Shown: positions 9,708 to 19,049, counted from the stretch's first letter. The stretch: 64,000 nucleotides of DNA from Kitasatospora paranensis (GCF_039544005.1 NZ_BAABKV010000001.1:7812001-7876000); one strand, 5' to 3'. Program-made: numbers and translations. Notes: generated by a model not told the origin, from the letters alone.

Positions 9708-9839
9708 TCAGTACGCGTGGGGATGCGCAGGGCCGCCGCTGCTCAGCGCCAGGGCGATCGTCCAGGCGGTGAGCAGCAGCATCACCGCCAGCACCAGGCA
9801 GCCCCAGCCGGCCCACCGCTCTTCCCGGCGTCGGCCCAT
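9708..9839 (-). CDS. Small predicted membrane protein (43 aa)
   Basis: A short frame opens with ATG at 9839 behind a good GGGGAGG ribosome site and ends at 9708. The product starts MGRRREERWAGW, has one clear transmembrane helix (CLVLAVMLLLTAWTIALAL) and ends GPAHPHAY. Positive charges before the helix suggest a cytoplasmic N-terminus. No function is assignable. It lies downstream of the unknown gene at 9975-10820 on the same strand, 135 bases away, and converges with the response regulator. Confidence 0.65.
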   Translation of the reverse strand: MGRRREERWAGWGCLVLAVMLLLTAWTIALALSSGGPAHPHAY

Positions 9840-9974
9840 CCGCCGCACCTCCCCGCCGCACCCGCCCGACTTCCGCCCCCATCACAGGGGAGTGCGGACG
9901 TGCCGTCAAGGAGTTGCGCAGAAAAGTCGACGTGTACACGGCGAAAAGATGGCGGCCGGGTCGGCCACGCGCCG

Positions 9975-10820
9975 TCAGCCCTGCGGCAGCAGAGCCAGAT
10001 GGAGCCTGGCCTGGGTCCGGTCGAGTTCCCCGGTGAGCTCGGCCCGCAGGGCAGGGAGCAGGGCCAGCGCGGCGCGTGCCGCGTCCACGGTCGGAGCGGG
10101 ATCGGCCTGGGCGGCGGTCACCGCGGCCCGCAACGGCATGGTCACCAGCGCGGTCTCCCACGCCGTGCGGTGCACGCCGGTGGCGTAGTGCGCCGTCAGG
10201 TACTCCAGTGGGGACAGCGCCAGGGCGCCGTCCTCGCCAGGCCCGGCCAGCCGGTCGCTCGGCAGCAGCCAGGCGACGCCGTGCCGCGCGACCAGTTCGA
10301 ACGCCTTGGACTCGTCGGGCACGGCCGACCGCCGGTCGCCCGGAGTGGCGGCCAGCAGCAGGGCGTCCAGCATCGCCGCCTCGCGCGGATCGGCCGGCCG
10401 GTCCGGATCCGGACGGTCGGCCAGCAGCTGGGCCAGGTGGTAGCGCTGGCCCCAGCTGCCCACCCAGCGGCGCATGGCGCCCGCCCGGGTCTCGCGCAGC
10501 GCCGCCAGGGCCAGCGCACGGGTGGTCAGGTCGCGCCGGACGAGCACGCCGGTGGCGTCCGATCCGGCCCGGCGCAGCACGGACCGGACGCTGTCCGGGG
10601 CGGGGCCGTCGTACCAGCGGAGCGTCCAGCTGCGCCGCGCCGGGTCGTACTGCGGCTCGAACGGTGTGCGGTACTGGGCGGCGAGCCGGTCGGCCAGCCG
10701 GCGCAGCCGCGGCCCGCGGTGGGGGAGGGGTCGGCATGCCAGCACAGTAACCAGCGCCGGGCCGCCCGGCAGGCGACGCGCGGCCCGCCTCACCCGGTGG
10801 ACGCGCCCGGCGGCGGCCAT
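9975..10820 (-). CDS. Hypothetical protein
   Basis: Soluble, Arg- and Ala-rich protein of up to 281 residues with no motif I recognise. The middle is rich in conserved-looking aromatic and charged positions (YRTPFEPQYDP, WTLRWYDGP, MRRWVGSWGQRYHLAQLL) and the C-terminal half is helical. The start is uncertain. ATG at 10820 has no evident ribosome site, and a GTG near 10746 (VLACRPLPHRG) would give about 256 residues. Codon bias supports coding on this strand. The long GC-rich frames overlapping it on the other strand lack recognisable domains. Confidence 0.6.
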   Translation of the reverse strand: MAAAGRVHRVRRAARRLPGGPALVTVLACRPLPHRGPRLRRLADRLAAQYRTPFEPQYDPARRSWTLRWYDGPAPDSVRSVLRRAGSDATGVLVRRDLTTRALALAALRETRAGAMRRWVGSWGQRYHLAQLLADRPDPDRPADPREAAMLDALLLAATPGDRRSAVPDESKAFELVARHGVAWLLPSDRLAGPGEDGALALSPLEYLTAHYATGVHRTAWETALVTMPLRAAVTAAQADPAPTVDAARAALALLPALRAELTGELDRTQARLHLALLPQG

Positions 10821-10924
10821 GGGGGTGAACCGATCGGCCGGACGGCCGCGGCCGCTGCGGCCGGATGCCGGAGCCCGCGGTCACCTCGGGGAACTGCCGC
10901 GGAGGCCAACTGCGTTGGCCGTGC

Positions 10925-11689
10925 TCAGCCGAATTCGACGGCCCGGATCCGACGGGCCCCGGATCGGTCGAGAAGGACGGTCGACGCACAGTCACCGGCC
11001 GGGCCGCCCGCCGCCGCGAGTTCCGCGTGCAGCCGGGCGGTCGCCCGGCGGTGGCGCAGGAAGGCGTAACGGGACACCTCCCGGCCGCGGGCCCGCTGCC
11101 CGTCGGCGGCCTGGTCCGCGGTGGCGTCCAGCAGGATCAGGTGCAGCCGCCGGCCCTGCCGGGCCGCCGTCCTGGCGAGCCAGTCGCGCACCCACGGCAG
11201 GCTGCCGCAGTCGTGCACGACCAGCGGCCCGCCGGCCTCCACCGCCCGGCGCAACCCGCGGTAGTGCTCCAGGCGCACCAGGGGTCGGTAGAGCGCGTAC
11301 GGCAGGAGCGGCAGCCGCTGCTCGTAGCGTTCCCGGACGAGCTGCGAGTCGACCAGCGGGGCCCGGGCGCACCGGCGCATCAGGGTGGACTTGCCGCTGC
11401 CGGGCAGTCCGGTGACGGCGACCAGGTCGTCCGCCGGGTACCGCAGCACGGTCGGGACGGAGCGGCGCCGCAGGTCGTGCAGGCCGTCGGGGCGCAGCAG
11501 CCCGCCCTGGAACGGCACGGCCGCGCCGGGTGCCGCCCCGTGCGGAGCGGCCGCGGTGTGCGACGGCTCGGCACCCGCGGCCCGTGCCTGCGGCGGGCAG
11601 CCCCGGAGTAGGGGCCGCGCGGCCCGCGCGGCGCCCGGTTCGGTCCTGCCGTCCTCGACGGCGGACCCGGTACCGACGGTCTCGTGCAC
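10925..11689 (-). CDS. P-loop ATP-binding (AAA/zeta-toxin-like kinase) protein
   Basis: 254-residue P-loop NTPase. The GTG start at 11689 is chosen because GGAAGGAGGGG lies just upstream. After a low-complexity Ala/Pro N-terminus (residues 1-85), a Walker A motif appears in VAVTGLPGSGKSTLMRR, followed by LVDSQLVRERYEQRLP and LVVHDCGSLPWVRDWLAR. This layout is typical of small-molecule kinases and zeta-toxin-like ATPases. A later region (LHLILLDATADQAADGQRARGR) resembles the lid and arginine region. The substrate is unknown. It is monocistronic and divergent from the ATP-grasp pair. Confidence 0.75.
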   Translation of the reverse strand: MHETVGTGSAVEDGRTEPGAARAARPLLRGCPPQARAAGAEPSHTAAAPHGAAPGAAVPFQGGLLRPDGLHDLRRRSVPTVLRYPADDLVAVTGLPGSGKSTLMRRCARAPLVDSQLVRERYEQRLPLLPYALYRPLVRLEHYRGLRRAVEAGGPLVVHDCGSLPWVRDWLARTAARQGRRLHLILLDATADQAADGQRARGREVSRYAFLRHRRATARLHAELAAAGGPAGDCASTVLLDRSGARRIRAVEFG

Positions 11690-12043
11690 CGTCCCCTCCT
11701 TCCGGTACCCGCTGCCCCCGCCCGGATCGGACAAGGGTTCTTCAAGAGAGGGTAATCGGATGGTCCGCACCGGCGGCCGGGTGTGCGGGGCCGTGACCGG
11801 CCTGTGGCCTGCCGGGACGGCTTCGCGACGGTGCCGTGACATCGGCCGCGAGCAGGGCGGCTGACATCCCGTCGGCCGTGTCGCCCGCCGGGCGGACGGG
11901 GTGGCCCTCCGCACGCGAACCCGTCCGTTCCGTGACCCTGTTGTAGCCGTTCGGGGACGACTTGGGTGATCTTGCCCCGTTGGTTCGTGGCATCCTGGAG
12001 CGCTACGGACGAGCCGTAGGGAGACGGCGGGGGGACGGGAGTC
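11690..12043. other. Divergent intergenic region between kinase-like gene and ATP-grasp pair
   Basis: 354 bases without a supportable gene. It holds the two ribosome sites (GGAAGGAGGGG leftward, GGGGACGGGAG rightward) and a slightly AT-richer stretch at about 11735-11760. Candidate promoter hexamers are weak and I do not assign them. Confidence 0.5.
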
Positions 12044-12964
12044 GTGCGGATGAGGTTCTGCTTCCTGGTCGAGGAGCACTATCGGAACGACGGCATGCCG
12101 CTCGATGTGGTGCGTCAGCTGTCGGAGTGGGGCCACCACGTCGATGTCGTACGGCCGGGCGGCTCGCTGCTCGACCTGAACCGGCTGGTCCAGGCGGGCG
12201 ACCACGACGCCTGGGTGCTGAAGACCGTCTCCGGCGGGCCCGGGCTCGGCCTCCTGGAGGCCGCCGCCACGGTCGGCCTGACCACGGTGAACGACGCCCG
12301 CGCGATCCGGCCCGTCCGTGACAAGGCCCAGGCGGCCGTCATCGCCGCCCACCGCGGACTCCCCGTCCCGACCACCTGGGCGGCCGCCCGCTGGGAGGAC
12401 TTCGGCCGGATACCCGACGTGCACTACCCGTTGGTCGTCAAGCCCGCCGACGGCAGCTCGGGCCGCGCCGTCCACCTGGTCGAACACCCCGAGAGCCTCG
12501 CCCTGCTCGGCGCCGAACTCGGCGGCGAGGGCCTCCTGATCGCCCAGCCGTACGTGCCCAACGGCGGGCTGGACCTCAAGGTCTACAGTGCGGGCGGCGA
12601 ACTCTTCGCCACCGAGCGCACCTCCCCGCTGCACCCGCACCACCCGCACCGCGAACGCCCGGTGACCCTCGCGCCGGAGGTCGCCGCGGTCGCCGCCCAG
12701 GTCGGCGAGGTCTTCGGCCTGGACCTCTACGGTGTGGACATCCTGGTCGGCCCCGACGGGCCGGTGGTCGTCGACGTCAACGACTTCCCGAGCTTCCGCC
12801 AGGTCCCGCAGGCCGTCGCCAAGGTGGCCCGCGCGGTGCTGCGGCTGGCCCGCACCGGGTCGTCCTGGCCCTCCGTCGCCACTGTGCCAGCCCAGGCATC
12901 CGCCGCTGCCCCTGCCCAGGCGTCGGCCCCGGGCCTGCCGGCCGCCGTGGGCGGTGGCGCGTGA
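12044..12964 (+). CDS. ATP-grasp (RimK-type) ligase, first of tandem pair
   Basis: 306-residue ATP-grasp enzyme; the superfamily joins a carboxylate to an amine or thiol using ATP. The N-terminal pre-grasp part begins MRFCFLVEEHYRNDGMPLDV. The grasp domain shows HYPLVVKPADGSSGRAVHLV (ATP-binding Lys and glycine loop), LLIAQPYVPNGGLDLKVYSAGG and the magnesium-binding end LYGVDILVGPDGPVVVDVNDFPSF, which matches the RimK/glutathione-synthetase pattern. A low-complexity Ala/Pro tail follows residue ~275. GTG 12044 has a GGGAG site; ATG 12050 is also possible. Its GTGA overlap with the next ATP-grasp gene indicates coupled translation. The substrate is unknown. Confidence 0.85.
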   Translation: MRMRFCFLVEEHYRNDGMPLDVVRQLSEWGHHVDVVRPGGSLLDLNRLVQAGDHDAWVLKTVSGGPGLGLLEAAATVGLTTVNDARAIRPVRDKAQAAVIAAHRGLPVPTTWAAARWEDFGRIPDVHYPLVVKPADGSSGRAVHLVEHPESLALLGAELGGEGLLIAQPYVPNGGLDLKVYSAGGELFATERTSPLHPHHPHRERPVTLAPEVAAVAAQVGEVFGLDLYGVDILVGPDGPVVVDVNDFPSFRQVPQAVAKVARAVLRLARTGSSWPSVATVPAQASAAAPAQASAPGLPAAVGGGA

Positions 12965-13809
12965 GCGGCACCCGCCCGCTGACGGTCACCCTGCTCACCG
13001 CCGACCCGGAGCACCCGCTGCTCGCCGCCGCCACCGGACTGCTGCGCGCGTCCGGCCACCGGGTGGAGCCGCTCCACCCCGCCGCGCCCGCGCCGCCGGC
13101 CGCACGGCCGGACGTCTGCCTGCTCAAGGCCCGCACCCGACAGGCGCTGGCCCTGGCCGGCCGGCTCGCCGAACAGGGCGTCCCGGTGGTCAACTCCGTC
13201 GCGGCCACCGCCTTCTGCCAGGACCGGCAGCAGATGGCCGACTTCGCGCTGGCCGTCGGCCTGCCCTTCGCCCCCACCCGGCCGGCCGACCTCGCCACGC
13301 TGACGGTCACCGACCCGGTCGTGGTGAAGAGCCGGCACAGCCGGCGCGGCGACCTGGTGGCCGCCGCGACCTCCACCGCGCAGATCCGCGAACTGGCCGC
13401 CCGGTGGCCGGACGAGCCGGTCGTCGTCCAGCCGCTGGCGCCCAACGACGGCTGGGACCGCAAGCTCTGGGTGGTGGACGGCACGGTCTTCGCCGAACGC
13501 CGCCGCTCCGAACTCGCCGATCAGGACACCCTGCCCGGCGGAGCCCCGGGCACCGGGGCATCGGCCCGCCGCCCGCTGCCGCCCGCCGACCTGCCCGCCG
13601 ACTGGCGCGAACTCGTGCTGGCCACCGGCGAGCTGTTCGCCCTGGACGTCTACGGCGTCGACATCCTCGAGGTCGAGGGTGCGCCGCTGATCGTCGACGT
13701 CAACGCCTTCCCCGGCATCCGCGGGCAGGACGGCGCCCCGCGGGCCCTCGCCGACCTCGCTGTCAGTACCGCCACCGGCGGACGGCTGCGCGAACCCGCC
13801 CGCGCCTGA
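12961..13809 (+). CDS. ATP-grasp ligase, second of tandem pair
   Basis: 282-residue second ATP-grasp protein, four-base overlap with the first. It contains VVVKSRHSRRGDLVAAA (ATP-binding Lys; the glycine loop is less canonical than in its neighbour), VVVQPLAPNDGWDRKLWVVDG and the C-terminal metal-binding segment LDVYGVDILEVEGAPLIVDVNAFPG. The two proteins are clearly paralogous (both share YGVDIL and VDVN-FP) but strongly diverged, which suggests successive ligations or a heterodimer. No precursor peptide or peptide-synthetase gene is visible nearby; the next gene is an unrelated acylphosphatase on the other strand. Confidence 0.82.
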   Translation: MSGTRPLTVTLLTADPEHPLLAAATGLLRASGHRVEPLHPAAPAPPAARPDVCLLKARTRQALALAGRLAEQGVPVVNSVAATAFCQDRQQMADFALAVGLPFAPTRPADLATLTVTDPVVVKSRHSRRGDLVAAATSTAQIRELAARWPDEPVVVQPLAPNDGWDRKLWVVDGTVFAERRRSELADQDTLPGGAPGTGASARRPLPPADLPADWRELVLATGELFALDVYGVDILEVEGAPLIVDVNAFPGIRGQDGAPRALADLAVSTATGGRLREPARA

Positions 13810-13864
13810 CCCGCGGGCCGGGCGGGGGAGTCCGGCGGCGCGCTGCCGCTGTACGGGGCCGGTG

Positions 13865-14143
13865 CTACCAGTCGGTGCCGCGCACCTCGAAGCCGTCCAG
13901 CCCCTCCGGCGGCTCCTCGACGACGTGGCGCTGCTCCACGACCGCCCGGCTCGGTCCGCGCCCGCACCAGGCGACCAGCCGCTCCACCGCGTCCGGCCCG
14001 CCCTCGAAGACGGCTTCGACCCGCCCGTCCGGCAGATTCCGCACCCAGCCGGCCAGACCGGCGGCCGCCGCCTCGCGCCGACAGCTGTCGCGGAAGAACA
14101 CGCCCTGCACGACCCCCGACACCACCACACGCTTTCGGATCAC
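13865..14143 (-). CDS. Acylphosphatase
   Basis: 92-residue cytoplasmic enzyme that hydrolyses acyl phosphates. The start is set at GTG 14143 so that the protein begins VIRKRVVVSGVVQGVFFRDSC, which carries the family signature with its phosphate-binding loop and catalytic Arg. GWVRNLPDGRVEAVFEGG holds the catalytic Asn. The length equals the family norm; the longer upstream frame (to 14314) has no conserved content. No strong ribosome site is visible. It converges with the ATP-grasp pair, with a 55-base gap. Confidence 0.9.
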   Translation of the reverse strand: MIRKRVVVSGVVQGVFFRDSCRREAAAAGLAGWVRNLPDGRVEAVFEGGPDAVERLVAWCGRGPSRAVVEQRHVVEEPPEGLDGFEVRGTDW

Positions 14144-14360
14144 GTCCGCCAGCTTTACCCGGACGCGCCCGCGCGCCGGCGGACCGACGCGCCGGCACCT
14201 CCCACCCCGGCAGCCGACGGGCGACGGGCCGGCGTGCGCCCCGCGGCAGCAGCGCAGGAGCCCCCGCCCGCGGGACGACATCCCTGCGTAACCGTCACGC
14301 ATCAGCCGCGACAAACGCTCCGCCTAGGCTGCCGGAAGGACCCCTGACCCGAGGAGGACC

Positions 14361-16349
14361 GTGCCGCGACGACCGACGGACGCACCCGGCTGGCTGGCGC
14401 ATCCACTGCGATGGCAGCGCGGGCCGGTGCCGTGGCCGGCGGTGCTCCGCGGAGCGCTCGGCATGGGACCGGTCTTCGCCCTGGGTCTCGCCGGCGGCCA
14501 CGGCCGGACGGCCGTGCTCGGCGGACTCGGCGCGATGTTCGCCACCATCAACGACCGCCCCGGCACCTGGCGCAGCGGCGCCGTGACGATCGTTCTGCCC
14601 GCCCTGGCCGGTGCGCTCGGCCTGCTGCTCGGCCAGGAGTCCGGATGGCGGGCCGTCCCGGTGCTCGCGGCGGTCGGCCTGGTGTCGGGCGCGATCAGTG
14701 TGGCCGGACCGGTCTGGTCGCTGGCCGGGCTGCAACTGCTGGTGCTCACCGCGGTCGGCAGCGGCACGGCCCCGCCCGCACCCGGCTGGCCGGGCGCGGG
14801 CGCGTTCCTGGCGGGCGCGGCCTGGCCGCTGCTGCTGCGCGTCCTCCTGCGGAGACCGTCGGGCGGCCGCGGCCGCGACGAGCGGGCCGCCGTCGCGGAC
14901 GTGTTCGACGCGCTGGCCGACGCCCTCGACGCGGTCGGCACGGCCGGCGCGGAACCGGCCCGCCGACGGCTCACCGCGACCCTCGACCGGGCCGACGAGG
15001 CCCTCCGCCTCTCCGCCGTCCTCCGCCTGTCCGTCGTTCTCCGCCCCGCCGCCGTCCTCCGCCTCCGCACGCTGCTGCGCCGGCCGGGCCCGATCGGTGG
15101 GAGCCGACGCCCCGCCGGGCCGCCGGACGTGCGGCCGGCGGCCCGGCTGGATGCGGCCGCCGCACTGTGCGAGGCCGCGGTCGCGCTGCTCTGGGAGGGC
15201 GCACCCCTGCCGCCCCGGATCGGCGCCGGCCCGCGCCGGCTCGCCGAGGCCACCCGCCGGGACACCCTGCCCGGCCGGCTGCCGGCACCGGTGTCGGACA
15301 CCGCGGCCCGCAGCGCCTTCGACCGGGCGGTGCTGGACGCCGGTCTCGCCTTCGTCGCCGACTCCCCGGCGGCGCCCCGGCCGGTCCGGCGGCCGCCGGT
15401 CCGACCGGCCGGGCCCGCGGGCCGGGCCTACGGGCTCCGGGTGTCCGCCTGCGTGACCGTCAGCACCGCCGTGGCCCTGCTGCTGCACGCCGACCACTGG
15501 TACTGGCTGCCGGCGACCGCCGCGTTCCTGGTCAAGCCGGAGCTGGGCCCGCTGTTCTCCCGCACGGTCAGCCGCTTCGCCGGGACGGCCCTCGCCGTGC
15601 TCGCCTTCGCGCCGCTCGCCCCGCTGCTCACCGGGCCCTGGCTGCCCGCGCTGACCGTCACCGCGGCCGGTGCGCTGATTCCGCTCGCCCTGCGGCACTT
15701 CGCCGCACAGACCGCCGTCGTCACGGTCACCGTGCTCGCCTTCGTCTCGGCCGGCGGCGACCGGGAGGCCGCCGGATCCCGCCTGGTGGACACCGCGATC
15801 GCCTGCGCCCTGGTGCTGCTCGTCGGACACCTGCCCCGGCTGGCCGACAGCCAGGTCCGGGTCGGGCACCGGTCCGCGCACGCCCTGCGGCACACCCGCC
15901 GCTACCTGGACCACGTGCTCGCGGACAGCCGCGCGGACGATCGCGCGGACGGCCCGGCGGATGCTCCCGCGGCGGCCGGGCAGCGGGCCGCGCTGCGCCG
16001 GGCCGCGTACGGGTCGCTGGCCGAGGCGCGGGCCGCCGCCGAGACCGCCGCGGCCGAGTTCCGGACCGGCGGCGGCCGGGACTGGCTGCGGGTCACCGCC
16101 GGCGCCGAGCGGATCGTGGACGCGGCGACCGCGTGCGCCGTCCGTCTGGAGCACGGTGCGGCCCGTCCGGCCGCGCCGGCGGCCCGTCAGGTGGCGGACG
16201 CGCTGGACGCCGTCGCCGACGCCCTGGAGCTTCCGGAGGCCGGCCCGCGCCGCCTCCCGGCGATCGGGGCGCCGCCGGAGGACTGCCGCACCCTGCACGA
16301 CATCGTCGCCGAACTCCACCGGATCCGGGATCTCACCACGGCGGCCTGA
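14361..16349 (+). CDS. FUSC-family (aromatic acid exporter-like) membrane protein
   Basis: 662-residue integral membrane protein with two hydrophobic blocks: residues about 30-155 (GPVFALGLAGGHGRTAVLGG, VVLPALAGALGLLLG-like helices) and about 355-470 (CVTVSTAVALLLHADHWYW, SRFAGTALAVLAFAPLAPLL). Long soluble regions sit between and after them. This bipartite layout is that of FUSC/YccS and ArAE proteins, which form efflux systems. Residues about 215-240 hold degenerate repeats of LRLS/VLR. GTG 14361 lies behind GAGGAGG. The exported substrate is unknown; an MFS exporter follows 189 bases downstream. Confidence 0.8.
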   Translation: MPRRPTDAPGWLAHPLRWQRGPVPWPAVLRGALGMGPVFALGLAGGHGRTAVLGGLGAMFATINDRPGTWRSGAVTIVLPALAGALGLLLGQESGWRAVPVLAAVGLVSGAISVAGPVWSLAGLQLLVLTAVGSGTAPPAPGWPGAGAFLAGAAWPLLLRVLLRRPSGGRGRDERAAVADVFDALADALDAVGTAGAEPARRRLTATLDRADEALRLSAVLRLSVVLRPAAVLRLRTLLRRPGPIGGSRRPAGPPDVRPAARLDAAAALCEAAVALLWEGAPLPPRIGAGPRRLAEATRRDTLPGRLPAPVSDTAARSAFDRAVLDAGLAFVADSPAAPRPVRRPPVRPAGPAGRAYGLRVSACVTVSTAVALLLHADHWYWLPATAAFLVKPELGPLFSRTVSRFAGTALAVLAFAPLAPLLTGPWLPALTVTAAGALIPLALRHFAAQTAVVTVTVLAFVSAGGDREAAGSRLVDTAIACALVLLVGHLPRLADSQVRVGHRSAHALRHTRRYLDHVLADSRADDRADGPADAPAAAGQRAALRRAAYGSLAEARAAAETAAAEFRTGGGRDWLRVTAGAERIVDAATACAVRLEHGAARPAAPAARQVADALDAVADALELPEAGPRRLPAIGAPPEDCRTLHDIVAELHRIRDLTTAA

Positions 16350-16538
16350 CCGGCCCTGCCCGCCCCAGCCCGCTTCCCGCCCGCGGTCCGCCGACCGGCC
16401 GCCACCGCTGCGACCTGCGGCGGAGGTGCCCACGGGCAGCGGATAGGATGCATCGGTACAGCCCCCGGCGGTCAGCGGCGACCGCCCGTCGATCCGACCC
16501 CCTGTCCGACCCGACGGGCCGTCCCACGGAGCCTTCCC

Positions 16539-17744
16539 ATGCCACTGGCGCTTGTCGCCCTCGCCGTCACCGCCTTCGCCATCGGCACCACCGAGTTCGC
16601 CGCCATGGGGCTGCTGCCGGAGATCGCCGGCGGTCTGCACGTCTCCATCCCCCGGGCGGGCTGGCTGATCTCGATGTACGCGCTGGGCGTGGTGATCGGC
16701 GCGCCGCTGCTCACCGCGGCCTGCGCCCGGCTGCCGCGCAAGGCCGTCCTGGTCGGCCTCACCGGGCTGTTCACCATCGGCAACCTGCTCTGCGCGATCG
16801 CGCCGAACTTCACCTTCCTCGCGGTGGCCCGGCTGATCACCGGTCTGCCGCACGGGGCGTTCTTCGGCGCCGGCGCGGTGGCCGCGGCGGAGCTCGCCGC
16901 CCCGCACCTGAGGGCCCGTGCGGTGTCGGTGATGTTCTCCGGCCTGACGGTGGCCAACATCCTGGGGGTGCCCGCCGCGACGCTGCTGGGCCAGCAGCTG
17001 GGCTGGCGCGCCGCGATGCTGGTGGTGGTCGCGATCGGGGGCCTCGGCGTCCTCGCGATCGCCCGCTTCGTCCCGCACCTGCCGAGCCATCCGCAGGCGG
17101 GCCTGCGGCACGAGCTCTCCGCCTTCCGCAGCGGTCAGCTGTGGCTGGCGCTGGCGACCGTGGTGGTCGGCTGCGCGGGACTGTTCGCCTGCTACAGCTA
17201 CATCACCCCGACCCTGACCGAGGTGGCGGGCTTCGCGGAGAGCTCGGTGACGGTCGTGCTGGCGCTGTTCGGCGTCGGGATGACGATCGGCAACCTGGTC
17301 GGCGGGTACGCCGCGGACCGGGCACTGCGGCCGAGCATCTGCGCGGCGTTCCTGCTGATGGCGCTCGCCCTCGGCCTGTTCGCGGTGACCGCGCACGCCC
17401 GCTGGTCGGCGGCGCTGACGGTGGTCCTGATCGGCGTGTTCGGCTTCGCGGTGGTGCCGACCGTGCAGACCCTGGTGCTGCAGAAGGCCCGGAACGCGCC
17501 GACGCTGGCGTCGGCCACCGTGCAGGGCGCCTTCAACCTGGCCAACGCCCAGGGCGCCTTCCTCGGCGGGCTGGCCCTCAGCGCCGGATTCGGCTGGACC
17601 TCGCCCACCCTGGTCGGCGCCGTGCTGGCGACGGCGGGCTGTGCGATCGCGGTGGCGTCCTGGGCGCTGGACCGGCGCGGCGGCGAGCCGTCCCGGGTAG
17701 CCGCGGTCGCGGCCGGGGAGGCGCCGCGCCAGCAGGTCCACTGA
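16539..17744 (+). CDS. MFS transporter (AraJ/Cmx-like drug or sugar efflux)
   Basis: 401-residue major facilitator with 12 predicted helices. It starts MPLALVALAVTAFAIGTTEFAAMGLLPEIA, the typical beginning of the AraJ/CmlA-type drug-sugar proton antiporters. The loop 2-3 motif (CARLPRKAVLVG) and motif C-like GLTVANILGVPAATLLGQQLGW are present. Such pumps export arabinose-like sugars or chloramphenicol-like drugs; which one applies here cannot be read from sequence. A TAGGAT hexamer at 16443 might belong to its promoter. Confidence 0.88.
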   Translation: MPLALVALAVTAFAIGTTEFAAMGLLPEIAGGLHVSIPRAGWLISMYALGVVIGAPLLTAACARLPRKAVLVGLTGLFTIGNLLCAIAPNFTFLAVARLITGLPHGAFFGAGAVAAAELAAPHLRARAVSVMFSGLTVANILGVPAATLLGQQLGWRAAMLVVVAIGGLGVLAIARFVPHLPSHPQAGLRHELSAFRSGQLWLALATVVVGCAGLFACYSYITPTLTEVAGFAESSVTVVLALFGVGMTIGNLVGGYAADRALRPSICAAFLLMALALGLFAVTAHARWSAALTVVLIGVFGFAVVPTVQTLVLQKARNAPTLASATVQGAFNLANAQGAFLGGLALSAGFGWTSPTLVGAVLATAGCAIAVASWALDRRGGEPSRVAAVAAGEAPRQQVH

Positions 17745-17820
17745 CGCGCCGCGCCCCCGTTGCGCCGGCCGGCCGGTGGATCGGCCGGGTCGGCCGGCGG
17801 GTTGAGTTCTGTCAGCGGGC

Positions 17821-19049
17821 TCAGTCGGTCAGCGGGTTGTCCGGCGCGAGCACCGTGGAGATCCGCTGGGCGACGGTCTCGGCGGTGTTGCGCTCCTCCG
17901 GGGTGCCCGGGTTCTTGGTGCTGGAGACGGCGATCGCCAGCTTCTGCTGCGGCAGGTACGCCTGGATGGCCGCGTAGCCGGAGAACGACGGGTTCTGCAC
18001 CACCCAGCTGTTCGAGACGATGATGCCCAACCCGAAGTGCTTGGCCTCGGTGTTGTGCAGGCAGACGTCGGCCGGGCAGGTGGCGGTGGGGGTGCCGAGC
18101 CCGACCGTGCCGGGGTCGAGCTGCACCTTGAAGCTGCGCCGCGACAGCAGTTCACCGTCGCCGATCGCCTGCGCGGACCGGGCCAGGTCGCAGACGTCCA
18201 TGGTGATGACGGCGCCGGGGGCGGTCGTCCAGGAGGGGTTCCAGAAGGTCGACTCCTCGTAGAGGCCCGCTCGGAGGTGAAGGCGTGCAGCACCGGATCG
18301 GGGATCTCGGGGGTGAACGAGTTCGAGGTGTGGCGCAGCCCGAGCGGGTCCATCACGCGCTCCTGCAGCAGCCGGTCCAGCCGGGTGCCGGTGATCTTCT
18401 CCAGCGCCGCACCGAGGAGCTGGAAGTTGGCGTGCGAGTAGCTCCAGTTGGTGCCCGGCCGGTACCAGAGCGGGTGGCTCGCCGAGATCCCGACGACCTC
18501 CTCGGGCGTCCACTGCTTGAAGGGGTGGGCCTCCAGTTCGGCGAGGAAGACCGGGTCGGTGACGTAGTCGTGCAGGCCCGAGGTGGAGCTGCCGAGCATC
18601 CGCAGGGTGATCTCGTCGGCGTGCGGGGCGTCGGGCAGCCACCGGGAGATCTTGTCGTCGAGGCCGACCCGGCCCTCCTGGACGAGCTGCAGCAGGACGG
18701 TGCCCATGTAGGCGATCCCCACCGAGCCGGCCCGGAACTGCATGTCGGGTTCGGCGGGCACGTCGGTCATGGACTCGCCCAGCGCGTCGGTGATCAGCTC
18801 CTTGCCGTCGACCGTGACCTTGAACTCGACCGACTTGAGGTCGAGGTCCCGCTGGGCCTGCCGGACGGTCTCCAGGACGCGGCGGGCCTGGCCCCTCAGC
18901 GGCTGCGGCGTGCTGGTGCAGGCGTGCTCACCGTGCCCGCGGACGGCCGCGGCCGGGCGGGTGTCCGCGGCCGCGGCCGTCGCCGTGGTCTGCAGGGTGG
19001 CGGTGATCAGTGTGGCGGCGCACAGCAGCGCCCTCCGAGTGCGTGTCAT
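17821..19049 (-). CDS. Secreted S12 beta-lactamase-like serine hydrolase, catalytic Lys and Asn not conserved (one frame break)
   Basis: Predicted exported protein of about 409 residues with a signal peptide (TRRALLCAATLITATLQTTATAAAA). The fold is beta-lactamase/D-Ala carboxypeptidase-like: FRAGSVGIAYMGTVLLQLVQEGRVGLDD, STSGLHDY, WYRPGTNWSYSHANFQLLG. In active S12 enzymes the first motif is SxxK and the second YxN; here they read SVGI and YSH, so classical catalysis is doubtful. The frame breaks at the C3 run 18266-18268: one more base turns SERASTRS into SERGLYEESTF and continues to the stop at 17821. Confidence 0.8.

Noticed and set aside
11962..12321. A plus-strand frame upstream of the first ATP-grasp gene as a precursor peptide
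   Set aside because: It mostly overlaps the ATP-grasp gene in another frame, is Arg/Gly-rich and has no leader/core pattern or ribosome site.
14295..17741. A 1148-codon minus-strand open frame opposite the FUSC and MFS genes
   Set aside because: Low-complexity Arg/Gly/Ala product with no motif, start signal or conserved region; the plus-strand genes have clear membrane domains.
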